From Gordius sp. MW1 (taxonomy: Eukaryota; Nematomorpha; Gordioida; Gordea; Gordiidae), in NCBI GenBank assembly GCA_964036665.1, contig OZ038529.1, positions 13,648,060-13,712,059 of the forward strand: a stretch of 64,000 nucleotides of DNA, given 5' to 3'. The position numbers were made by a program, and so were the translations under genes. Below the pieces are notes generated by a model. That model did no database searches. It was not told where the DNA came from and saw only the letters and a list, made by a program, of their open reading frames with translations. Position 1 is the stretch's first letter. Each line of letters starts with the position of its first letter. Positions 52,599-63,826 of the stretch are shown in pieces.

Positions 52599-53696
52599 TG
52601 CGATCATGATTTTAAAGTAATAGTTTTCTGATTCTGATAAATTTTTACTTTTTATCATCGAAACCACGTCTGAAAACGACAACTTTCATCGGATGAATAC
52701 GGTTCAAAGAAAAATATGTGAAAAATTTCGAGGTAAAAATATTTATTTTTTTCGATTCTATGTGAAAGAGCATGAAAAAATACATAAAAGAAACCCAATT
52801 TGAGAATCCTATTATCCTCGATTGACTTCCGAAAAGAGGTTTTAAGCTGCCAGAACTATTCATTTTGACAAAAGACAACGTTTTATTGTTGCGATTAGTT
52901 TGTTGTATCGCAACGTGAGTGCTGAATTTTTCAAAAATGCACTATGCGATCATGATTTTAAACTAATAGTTTTCTAATTCTGATAAATTTTTACTTTTTA
53001 TCATTGAAACCACGTCTGAAAACGACAACTTTCATCGGATGCATACGGTTGAAAGAAAAATATGTGAAAAATTTTGAGGTAAAAATATATATTTTTTTCG
53101 ATTCTTTGTGAAAGAGCATGAAAAAATATATAAAAGTAAGCCAATTTGAGAATCCTATTATCCTCGATTGACTTCCGAAAAGAGGTTTTAAGCTGCGAGA
53201 ACTATCATTTTGACAAAAGACAACGTTTTATTGTTGCGGTTAGTTTGTTGTATCGCAACGTGAGTGCTTAATTTTCCAAAAATGCACTATGCGATCATGA
53301 TTTTAAAGTAATAGTTTTCTGATTCTGATAAATTTTTACTTTTTATCATCGAAACCACGTCTGAAAACGACAACTTTCATCGGATGCATACGGTTCAAAG
53401 AAAAATATGAGAAAAATTTTGAGGTAAAAATATTTATTTTTTTCGATTCTATGTGAAAGAGCATGAAAAAATATATAAAAGTAAGCCAATTTGAGAATCC
53501 TATTATCCTCGATTGACTTCCGAAAAGAGGTTTTAAGCTGCCAGAACTATTCATTTTGACAAAAGACAACGTTTTATTGTTGCGATTAGTTTGTTGTATC
53601 GCAACGTGAGTGCTTAATTTTTCAAAAATGCACTATGCGATCATGATTTTAAAGTAATAGTTTTCTAATTCTGATAAATTTTTACTTTTTATCATT
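52599..53696. repeat. Tetramer unit 2, interrupted in its fourth monomer
   Basis: Monomers 52599, 52945 and 53290 repeat 51217, 51563 and 51908 at 1382 bp. The fourth member (53636) keeps the tetramer sequence only to about 53696 before the switch to the ten-monomer duplicate. Confidence 0.9.
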
Positions 53697-53726
53697 GAAA
53701 CCACGTCTGAAAACGACAACTTTCAT

Positions 53727-56700
53727 AGGATGCATACGGTTGAAAGAAAAATATGTGAAAAATTTTGAGGTAAAAGTATTTATTTTTTTCGATTCTATGT
53801 GAAAGAGCATGAAAAAATATATAAAAGTAAGCCAATTTGAGAATCCTATTATCCTCGATTGACTTCCGAAAAGAGGTTTTAAGCTGCGAGAACTATCATT
53901 TTGACAAAAGACAACGTTTTATTGTTGCGATTAATTTGTTGTATCGCAACGTGAGTGCTTAATTTTTCAAAAATGCACTATGCGATCATGATTTTGAAGT
54001 AATAGTTTTCTGATTCTGATAAATTTTTACTTTTTATCATCGATACCACGTCTGAAAACGACAACTTTCATCGGATGCATACGGTTCAAAGAAAAATATG
54101 TGAAAAATTTCGAGGTAAAAATATTTATTTTTTTCGATTCTATGTGAAAGAGCATGAAAAAATATATAAAAGTAAGCCAATTTGAGAATCCTATTATCCT
54201 CGATTGACTTCCGAAAAGAGGTTTTAAGCTGCGAGAACTATCATTTTGACAAAAGACAACGTTTTATTGTTGCGATTAGTTTGTTGTATCGCAACGTGAG
54301 TGCTTAATTTTTCAAAAATGCACTATGCGATCATGATTTTGAAGTAATAGTTTTCTGATTCTGATAAATTTTTACTTTTTATCATCGAAACCACGTCTGA
54401 AAACGACAACTTTCATCGGATGCATACGGTTGAAAGAAAAATATGTGAAAAATTTTGAGGTAAAAATATTTATTTTTTTCGATTCTATGTGAAAGAGCAT
54501 GAAAAAATATATAAAAGTAAGCCAATTTGAGAATCTTATTATCCTCGATTGACTTCCGAAAAGAGGTTTTAAGCTGCGAGAACTATCATTTTGACAAAAG
54601 ACAACGTTTTATTGTTGCGATTAGTTTGTTGTATCGCACCGTGAGTGCTTAATTTTTCAAAAATGCACTATGCGATCATGATTTTAAAGTAATAGTTTTC
54701 TGATTCTGATAAATTTTTACTTTTTATCATCGAAACCACGTCTGAAAACGACAACTTTCATCGGATGAATACGGTTCAAAGAAAAATATGTGAAAAATTT
54801 CGAGGTAAAAATATTTATTTTTTTCGATTCTATGTGAAAGAGCATGAAAAAATACATAAAAGAAACCCAATTTGAGAATCCTATTATCCTCGATTGACTT
54901 CCGAAAAGAGGTTTTAAGCTGCCAGAACTATTCATTTTGACAAAAGACAACGTTTTATTGTTGCGATTAGTTTGTTGTATCGCAACGTGAGTGCTGAATT
55001 TTTCAAAAATGCACTATGCGATCATGATTTTAAACTAATAGTTTTCTAATTCTGATAAATTTTTACTTTTTATCATTGAAACCACGTCTGAAAACGACAA
55101 CTTTCATCGGATGCATACGGTTGAAAGAAAAATATGTGAAAAATTTTGAGGTAAAAATATATATTTTTTTCGATTCTTTGTGAAAGAGCATGAAAAAATA
55201 TATAAAAGTAAGCCAATTTGAGAATCCTATTATCCTCGATTGACTTCCGAAAAGAGGTTTTAAGCTGCGAGAACTATCATTTTGACAAAAGACAACGTTT
55301 TATTGTTGCGGTTAGTTTGTTGTATCGCAACGTGAGTGCTTAATTTTCCAAAAATGCACTATGCGATCATGATTTTAAAGTAATAGTTTTCTGATTCTGA
55401 TAAATTTTTACTTTTTATCATCGAAACCACGTCTGAAAACGACAACTTTCATCGGATGCATACGGTTCAAAGAAAAATATGAGAAAAATTTTGAGGTAAA
55501 AATATTTATTTTTTTCGATTCTATGTGAAAGAGCATGAAAAAATATATAAAAGTAAGCCAATTTGAGAATCCTATTATCCTCGATTGACTTCCGAAAAGA
55601 GGTTTTAAGCTGCCAGAACTATTCATTTTGACAAAAGACAACGTTTTATTGTTGCGATTAGTTTGTTGTATCGCAACGTGAGTGCTTAATTTTTCAAAAA
55701 TGCACTATGCGATCATGATTTTAAAGTAATAGTTTTCTAATTCTGATAAATTTTTACTTTTTATCATTGAAACCACGTCTGAAAAAGACAACTTTCATCG
55801 GATGCATACGGTTGAAAGAAAAATATGTGAAAAATTTTGAGGTAAAAATATATATTTTTTTCGATTCTTTGTGAAAGAGCATGAAAAAATATATAAAAGT
55901 AAGCCAATTTGAGAATCCTATTCTCCTCGATTGGTTTCCGAAAAGAGGTTTTAAGCTGCGAGAACTATCATTTTGACAAAAGACAACGTTTTATTGTTGC
56001 GATTAGTTTGTTGTATCGCACCGTGAGTGCTTAATTTTTCAAAAATGCACTATGCGATCATGATTTTAAAGTAATAGTTTTCTGATTCTGATAAATTTTT
56101 ACTTTTTATCATCGAAACCACGTCTGAAAACGACAACTTTCATCGGATGAATACGGTTCAAAGAAAAATATGTGAAAAATTTCGAGGTAAAAATATTTAT
56201 TTTTTTCGATTCTATGTGAAAGAGCATGAAAAAATACATAAAAGAAACCCAATTTGAGAATCCTATTATCCTCGATTGACTTCCGAAAAGAGGTTTTAAG
56301 CTGCCAGAACTATTCATTTTGACAAAAGACAACGTTTTATTGTTGCGATTAGTTTGTTGTATCGCAACGTGAGTGCTGAATTTTTCAAAAATGCACTATG
56401 CGATCATGATTTTAAACTAATAGTTTTCTAATTCTGATAAATTTTTACTTTTTATCATTGAAACCACGTCTGAAAACGACAACTTTCATCGGATGCATAC
56501 GGTTGAAAGAAAAATATGTGAAAAATTTTGAGGTAAAAATATATATTTTTTTCGATTCTTTGTGAAAGAGCATGAAAAAATATATAAAAGTAAGCCAATT
56601 TGAGAATCCTATTATCCTCGATTGACTTCCGAAAAGAGGTTTTAAGCTGCGAGAACTATCATTTTGACAAAAGACAACGTTTTATTGTTGCGGTTAGTTT

Positions 56701-57180
56701 GTTGTATCGCAACGTGAGTGCTTAATTTTCCAAAAATGCACTATGCGATCATGATTTTAAAGTAATAGTTTTCTGATTCTGATAAATTTTTACTTTTTAT
56801 CATCGAAACCACGTCTGAAAACGACAACTTTCATCGGATGCATACGGTTCAAAGAAAAATATGAGAAAAATTTTGAGGTAAAAATATTTATTTTTTTCGA
56901 TTCTATGTGAAAGAGCATGAAAAAATATATAAAAGTAAGCCAATTTGAGAATCCTATTATCCTCGATTGACTTCCGAAAAGAGGTTTTAAGCTGCCAGAA
57001 CTATTCATTTTGACAAAAGACAACGTTTTATTGTTGCGATTAGTTTGTTGTATCGCAACGTGAGTGCTTAATTTTTCAAAAATGCACTATGCGATCATGA
57101 TTTTAAAGTAATAGTTTTCTAATTCTGATAAATTTTTACTTTTTATCATTGAAACCACGTCTGAAAACGACAACTTTCAT
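53727..57180. repeat. Ten-monomer duplication (3454 bp), copy 2
   Basis: This is the second copy. Differences from copy 1 are very few; ATCGATACCACG near 54041 is one I noticed. The monomer at 57090 corresponds to the chimeric 53636 but keeps the full tetramer-type sequence (TTCTCCTCGATTGG), so it shows what 53636 looked like before the crossover. Confidence 0.9.
54671..56052. repeat. Tetramer unit 3 (1382 bp)
   Basis: Monomers 54671, 55017, 55362 and 55708 correspond to unit 1 at an offset of 3454 bp and carry the same private GAAAAAGACAAC in the fourth monomer. Confidence 0.9.
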
Positions 57181-57434
57181 CGGATGCATACGGTTGAAAG
57201 AAAAATATGTGAAAAATTTTGAGGTAAAAATATATATTTTTTTCGATTCTTTGTGAAAGAGCATGAAAAAATATATAAAAGTAAGCCAATTTGAGAATCC
57301 TATTCTCCTCGATTGGTTTCCGAAAAGAGGTTTTAAGCTGCGAGAATTATCATTTTGACAAAAGACAACGTTTTATTGTTGCGGTTAGTTTGTTGTATCG
57401 CAACGTGAGTGCTTAATTTTCCAAAAATGCACTA
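56053..57434. repeat. Tetramer unit 4 (1382 bp)
   Basis: Monomers 56053, 56399, 56744 and 57090 are the last recognisable tetramer. The fourth has TTCTCCTCGATTGG but GAAAACGACAAC, and ends with GAGAATTATC and TTGCGGTTAG, so it already mixes marks of two tetramer members. Confidence 0.88.
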
Positions 57435-60400
57435 TGCGATCATGATTTTTAAGTAATAGTTTTCTGATTCTGATAAATTTTTACTTTTTATCATCGAAAC
57501 CACGTCTGAAAACGACAACTTTCATCGGATGCATACGGTTCAAAGAAAAATATGAGAAAAATTTCGAGGTAAAAATATTTATTTTTTTCGATTCTATGTG
57601 AAAGAGCATGAAAAAATATATAAAAGTAAGCCAATTTGAGAATCCTATTATCCTCGATTGACTTCCGAAAAGAGGTTTTAAGCTGCGAGAACTATCATTT
57701 TGACAAAAGACAACGTTTTATTGTTGCGATTAGTTTGTTGTATCGCAAACGTGAGTGCTTAATTTTTCAAAAATGCACTATGCGATCATGATTTTAAAGT
57801 AATAGTTTTCTGATTCTGATAAATTTTTACTTTTTATCATCGAAACCACGTCTGAAAACGACAACTATCATCAGATGCATACGGTTCAAAGAAAAATATG
57901 TGAAAAATTTCGAGGTAAAAATATTTATTTTTTTCGATTCTATGTGAAAGAGCATGAAAAAATATATAAAAGTAAGCCAATTTGAGAATCCTATTATCCT
58001 CGATTAACTTCCGAAAAGAGGTTTTAAGCTGCGAGAACTATCATTTTGACAAAAGACAACGTTTTATTGTTGCGATTAGTTTGTTGTATCGCAACGTGAG
58101 TGCTGAATTTTTCAAAAATGCACTATGCGATCATGATTTCAAAGTAATAGTTTTCAGATTCTGATAAATTTTTACTTGGGATCATAGAAACCACGTCTGA
58201 ATACGACATCTTTCATCGGATGAATACGGTTCAAAGAAAAATATGTGAAAAATTTTGAGGTAAAAATATTTATTTTTTTCGATTCTATGTGAAATAGCAT
58301 GAAAAAATATATAAAAGTAAGCCAATTTGAGAATCCTATTATCCTCGATTGACTTCCGAAAAGAGGTTTTAAGCTGCGAGAACTATCATTTTGACAAAAG
58401 ACAACGTTTTATTGTTGCGATTAGTTTGTTGTATCGCAACGTGAGTGCTTAATTTTTCAAAAATGCACAATGCGATCATGATTTTGAAGTAATAGTTTTC
58501 TGATTCTGATAAATTTTTACTTTTTATCATCGAAACCACGTCTGAAAACGACAACTTTCATCGGATGCATACGGTTGAAAGAAAAATATGTGAAAAATTT
58601 TGAGGTAAAAATATTTATTTTTTTCGATTCTATGTGAAAGAGCATGAAAAATATATAAAAGTAAGCCAATTTGAGAATCCTATTATCCTCGATTGACTTC
58701 CGAAAAGAGGTTTTAAGCTGCCAGAACTATTCATTTTGACAAAAGACAACGTTTTATTGTTGCGATTAGTTTGTTGTATCGCAACGTGAGTGCTGAATTT
58801 TTCAAAAATGCACTATGCGATCATGATTTTAAAGTAATAGTTTTCTAATTCTGATAAATTTTTACTTTTTATCATTGAAACCACGTCTGAAAACGACAAC
58901 TTTCATCGGATGCATACGGTTGAAAGAAAAATATGTGAAAAATTTTGAGGTAAAAATATATATTTTTTTCGATTCTTTGTGAAAGAGCATGAAAAAATAT
59001 ATAAAAGTAACACAATTTGAGAATCCTATTATCCTCGATTGACTTCCGAAAAGAGGTTTTAAGCTGCGAGAACTATCATTTTGACAAAAGACAACGTTTT
59101 ATTGTTGCGGTTAGTTTGTTGTATCGCAACGTGAGTGCTTAATTTTCCAAAAATGCACTATGCGATCATGATTTTAAAGTAATAGTTTTCTGATTCTGAT
59201 AAATTTTTACTTTTTATCATCGAAACCACGTCTGAAAACGACAACTTTCATCGGATGCATACGGTTCAAAGAAAAATATGAGAAAAATTTCGAGGTAAAA
59301 ATATTTATTTTTTTCGATTTGAAAGAGCATGAAAAAATATATAAAAATAAGCCAATTTGAGAATCCTATTATCCTCGATTGACTTCCGAAAAGAGGTTTT
59401 AAGCTGCGAGAACTATCATTTTGACAAAAGACAACGTTTTATTGTTGCGATTAGTTTGTTGTATCGCAACGTGAGTGCTGAATTTTCAAAAATGCACTAT
59501 GCGATCATGATTTTAAAGTAATAGTTTTCTAATTCTGATAAATTTTTACTTTTTATGATTGAAACCACGTCTGAAAACGACAACTTTCATCGGATGCATA
59601 CAGTTGAAAGAAAAATATGTGAAAAATTTTGAGGTAAAAATATTTATTTTTTTCGATTCTATGTGAAAGAGCATGAAAAAATATATAAAAGTAAGCCAAT
59701 TTGAGAATCCTATTATCCTCGAATGACTTCCGAAAAGAGGTTTTAAGCTGCGAGAACTATCATTTTGACAAAAGACAACGTTTTATTGTTGCGATTAGTT
59801 TGTTGTATCGCAACGTGAGTGCTGAATTTTTCAAAAATGCACAATGCGATCATGATTTCAAAGTAATAGTTTTCAGATTCTGATAAATTTTTACTTTTTA
59901 TCATTGAAACCACGTCTGAAAACGACAACTTTCATCGGATGCATACGGTTGAAAGAAAAATATGTGAAAAATTTTGGGGTAAAAATATTTATTTTTTTCG
60001 ATTCTTTGTGAAAGAGCATGAAAAAATATATAAAAGTAAGCCAATTTGAGAATCCTATTATCCTCGATTTACTTCCGAAAAGAGGTTTTAAGCTGCCAGA
60101 ACTATTCATTTTGACAAAAGACAACGTTTTATAGTTGCGATTAGTTTGTTGTATCGCAACGTGAGTGCTTAATTTTCCAAAAATGCACTATGCGATCATG
60201 ATTTTAAAGTAATAGTTTTCTGATTCTGATAAATTTTTACTTTTTATCATCGAAACGACGTCTGAAAACGACAACTTTCATCGGATGCATACGGTTCAAA
60301 GAAAAATATGTGAAAAATTTCGAGGTAAAAATATTTATTTTTTTGGATTCTATGTGAAAGAACATGAAAAAATATATAAAAGTAAGCCAATTTGAGAATC

Positions 60401-63400
60401 CTATTATCCTCGATTGACTTCCGAAAAGAGGTTTTAAGCTGCGAGAACTATCATTTTGACAAAAGACAACGTTTTATTGTTACGATCAGTTTGTTGTATC
60501 GCAACGTAAGTGCTTAATTTTTAAAAATGGCTCTATGCGATCATGATTTCAAAGTAATAGTTTTCAGATTCTGATAAATTTTTACTTTTTATCATCGAAA
60601 CCACGTCTGAAAACGACAACTTTCATCGGATGCCTACGGTTCAAAGAAAAATATGTGAAAAATTTCGAGGTAAAAATATTTATTTTTTTCGATTCTATGT
60701 GAAAGAGCATGAAAAAATATATAAAAGTAAGCCAATTTGAGAATCCTATTATCCTCGATTGACTTCCGAAAAGAGGTTTTAAGCTGCGAGAACTATCATT
60801 TTGACAAAAGACAACGTGTTGCGATTAGTTTGTTGTATCGCAACGTGAGTGCTTAATTTTTCAAAAATGCACTATGCGATCATGATTTTAAAGTAATAGT
60901 TTTCTAATTCTGATAAATTTTTACTTTTTATCATTGAAACCACGTCTGAAAACGACAACTTTCATCGGATGCATACGGTTGAAAGAAAAATATGTGAAAA
61001 ATTTTGGGGTAAAAATATTTATTTTTTTCGATTCTTTGTGAAAGAGCATGAAAAAATATATAAAAGTAAGCCAATTTGAGAATCCTATTATCCTCGATTT
61101 ACTTCCGAAAAGAGGTTTTAAGCTGCCAGAACTATTCATTTTGACAAAAGACAACGTTTTATTGTTGCGATTAGTTTGTTGTATCGCAACGTGAGCGCTG
61201 AATTTTTCAAAAATGCACTATGCGATCATGATTTCAAAGTAATAGTTTTCAGATTCTGATAAATTTTTACTTGGGATCATAGAAACCACGTCTGAATACG
61301 ACATCTTTCATCGGATGAATACGGTTCAAAGAAAAATATGTGAAAAATTTTTAGGTAAAAATATTTATTTTTTTTGATTCTATTTGAAAGAGCATGAAAA
61401 AATATATAAAAGTAAGCCAATTTGAGAATTCTATTATCCTCGATTGACCCGAAAAGAGGTTTTACGCTGCGAGAACTATCATTTTGACAAAAGACAACGT
61501 TTTATTGTTGCGATTAGTTTGTTGTATCGCAACGTGAGTGCTTAATTTTTCAAAAATGCACTATGCGATCATGATTTTGAAGTAATAGTTTTCTGATTCT
61601 GATAAATTTTTACTTTTTATCATCGAAACCACGTCTGAAAACGACAACTTTCATCGGATGCATACGGTTCAAAGAAAAATATGTGAAAAATTTCGAGGTA
61701 AAAATATTTATTTTTTTCGATTCTATGTGAAACAGCATGAAAAAATATATAAAAGTAAGCCAATTTGAGAATCCTATTATCCTCGATTGACTTCCGAAAA
61801 GAGGTTTTAAGCTGCGAGAACTATCATTTTGACAAAAGACAACGTTTTATTGTTGCGATTAGTTTGTTGTATCGCAACGTGAGTGCTTAATTTTTGAAAA
61901 TGGCTCTATGCGATCATGATTTCAAAGTAATAGTTTTCAGATTCTGATAAATTTTTACTTGGGATCATAGAAACCACGTCTGAAAACGACAACTTTCATC
62001 GGATGCATACGGTTGAAAGAAAAATATGTGAAAAATTTTGGGGTAAAAATATTTATTTTTTTCGATTCTTTGTGAAAGAGCATGAAAAAATATATAAAAG
62101 TAAGCCAATTTGAGAATCCTATTATCCTCGATTTACTTCCGAAAAGAGGTTTTAAGCTGCCAGAACTATTCATTTTGACAAAAGACAACGTTTTATTGTT
62201 GCGATTAGTTTGTTGTATCGCAACGTGAGTGCTGAATTTTTCAAAAATGCACTATGCGATCATGATTTTAAAGTAAAAGTTTTCTAATTCTGATAAATTT
62301 TTACTTTTTATCATCGAAACGACGTCTGAAAACGACAACTTTCATCGGATGCATACGGTTGAAAGAAAAATATGTGAAAAATTTTGAGGTAAAAATATTT
62401 ATTCTTTTCGATTCTATGTGAAAGAGCATGAAAAAATATATAAAAGTAAGCCAGTTTGAGAATCCTATTATCCTCGATTGACTTCCGAAAAGAGGTTTTA
62501 AGCTGCGAGAACTATCATTTTGACAAAAGACAACGTTTTATTGTTTCGATTAGTTTGTTGTATCGCAACGTGAGTGCTTAATTTTTCAAAAATGCACTAT
62601 GCGATTATGATTTTAAAGTAATAGTTTTCTGATTCTGATAAATTTTTACTTTTTATCATCGAAACCACGTCTGAAAACGACAACTTTCATCGGATGCATA
62701 CGGTTCAAAGAAAAATATGTGAAAAATTTCGAGGTAAAAATATTTATATTTTTCGATTCTATGTGAAAGAGCATGAAAAAATATATAAAAGTAAGCCAAT
62801 TTGAGAATCCTATTATCCTCGATTGACTTCCGAAAAGAGGTTTTAAGCTGCGAGAACTATCATTTTGACAAAAGACAACGTTTTATTGTTACGATTAGTT
62901 TGTTGTATCGCAACGTGAGTGCTTAATTTTTGAAAATGGCTCTATGCGATCATGATTTCAAAGTAATAGTTTTCAGATTCTGATAAATTATTACTTGGGA
63001 TCATAGAAACCACGTCTGAAAACGACAACTTTCATCGGATGAATACGGTCCAAAGAAAAATATGTGAAAAATTTTGAGGTAAAAATATTTATTTTTTTCG
63101 ATTCTATGTGAAAGAGCATGAAAAAATATATAAAAGTAAGCCAATTTGAGAATCCTATTATCCTCGATTGACTTCCGAAAAGAGGTTTTAAGCTGCGAGA
63201 ACTATCATTTTAACAAAAGACAACGTTTTATTGTTGCGATTAGTTTGTTGTATTGCAACGTGAGTGCTTAATTTTTGAAATTGCTCTATGCGATTATGAT
63301 TTCAAAGTAATAGTTTTTAGATTCTGATAAATTTTTACTTGGAATCATAGAAACAACGTCTGAAAACGACAACTTTCATCGGATGAATACGGTTCAAAGA

Positions 63401-63633
63401 AAAATATGTGAAAAATTTTAAGGTAAAAATATTTATTTTTTTCGATTCTATGTGAAAGAGCATGAAAAAATATATAAAAGTAAGCCAATTTGAGAATCCT
63501 ATTATCCTCGATTGACTTCCGAAAAGAGGATTTAAGCTGCGAGAACTATCATTTTGACAAAAGACAACGTTTTATTTTTGCGATTAGTTTGTTGTATCGC
63601 AACGTGAGTGCTTAATTTTTCAAAAATGCACTA
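57435..63633. repeat. Edge monomers with fading higher-order structure
   Basis: Eighteen monomers from 57435 to the last complete one at 63289. The tetramer stops here. A loose three-monomer rhythm remains: 59845, 60875 and 61909 share TTTTGGGGTAAAA at steps of 1030 and 1034 bp. Changes seen once are frequent: TTTGGATTC near 60343, TTACGATCAG near 60480, a 6-bp loss in ACAACGTGTTGCG near 60816, TTGACCCGAAAAG near 61445, TTTACGCTG near 61463, CGGTCCAAAG near 63047, AGAGGATTTAAG near 63525. This is the expected decay of homogenisation towards an array end. Confidence 0.85.
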
Positions 63634-63826
63634 TGCGATCATGATTTTAAAGTAATAGTTTTCTGATTCTGATAAATTTTTACTTTTTATCATCGAAACC
63701 ACGTCTGAAAACGACAACTTTCATCGGATGAATACGGTTCAAAGAAAATTATGTGAAAAATTTCGAGGTAAAAATATTTATTTTTTTCAATTCTATGTGA
63801 AAGAGCATGAAAAAATATATAAAAGT
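63634..63826. repeat. Terminal truncated monomer
   Basis: The last monomer is class A and can be followed through its A/T-tract region and its TATATAAAAG box. It stops after AAAAGT at 63826, where every other copy continues with AAGCCAATTT. About 193 of 345 bp are present, so the array ends a little past the middle of the landmark-based monomer. Confidence 0.95.

Larger units (their letters stand above)
50273..53726. repeat. Ten-monomer duplication (3454 bp), copy 1
   Basis: Monomers at 50527, 50872, 51217, 51563, 51908, 52254, 52599, 52945 and 53290 match 53981, 54326, 54671, 55017, 55362, 55708, 56053, 56399 and 56744, all at exactly 3454 bp. A private mark, GAAAAAGACAAC, in monomer 52254 recurs in 55708. 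The joint is the chimeric monomer 53636: left part like 52254 (CTAATTCTG, ATCATTGAAACC), right part from 53727 like 50182 (CATAGGATG, GTAAAAGTATTT). Confidence 0.92.
1..63826. repeat. Tandem satellite DNA array, ~344-bp monomer, ~185 copies
   Basis: The whole span is a head-to-tail repeat of one AT-rich monomer in a single orientation. The landmark TGCGATCATG (or a one-base variant) starts at 11, 353, 692, 1036, 1381 and so on to 63634; I counted 186 occurrences, with spacing almost always 339-346 bp (mean 343.9). No unrelated sequence interrupts the run. Length differences come from small recurrent indels: about 5 bp lost in B' monomers (GATTCTAATTTTT), 6 bp lost in TACTCATCG monomers, 4 bp lost in AAATGATGCG monomers, and 1 bp gained in CCAGAACTATTC monomers. 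Copies differ mostly at a limited set of shared positions, so they are related by recent homogenisation. Such arrays are typical of centromeric or pericentromeric heterochromatin; that location is inferred. I do not recognise the family. Confidence 0.98.

Noticed and set aside
57982-59928. Plus- and minus-strand reading frames of about 60 codons at 57982-58164, 58369-58554, 59701-59883 and 59743-59928
   Set aside because: They are also satellite sequence with a chance open frame; the last two overlap on opposite strands of the same monomers. Neighbouring copies have stops in the same places.
4169-62188. Recurring minus-strand reading frames of about 60-88 codons, one per monomer in some parts of the array (for example 51263-51496, 51954-52187, 59891-60124)
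   Set aside because: They are the same stretch of satellite read through wherever a copy happens to lack a stop. Indels of 1, 2, 4 and 5 bp spread freely among copies and shift the frame, so related copies are read in different frames downstream of the same point. Most monomers do not keep the frame open, and the predicted peptides are low-complexity and rich in F, I, K and S. No sign of coding constraint.
1-63826. CRISPR-like array (regular repeats with spacers)
   Set aside because: The whole 344-bp unit repeats without variable spacers, and the unit is far too long. The variation is shared and hierarchical, as in satellites.
1-63826. CENP-B box in the monomer
   Set aside because: TTCG occurs (TTTCGATTC, TTTCGAGG) but none is followed by the required A and CGGG positions. 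No good match was seen on either strand.
1-63826. Telomeric or simple microsatellite tracts
   Set aside because: Only short A or T runs and TATATA are present; there is no TTAGGG, TTAGG or TCAGG series.
1-63826. Repeated mobile element (SINE, helitron or MITE) as the source of the tandem units
   Set aside because: Units abut directly with no target duplications, terminal inverted repeats at unit ends, or poly-A tails. The internal inverted repeat is only 8 bp and lies inside the unit.
1-63826. Head-to-tail fusion of two ~172-bp half monomers
   Set aside because: The only internal echoes are short (GACAAC twice, about 150 and 193 bp apart; GATTCT twice). Spacing and extent do not support an ancestral half-length repeat.
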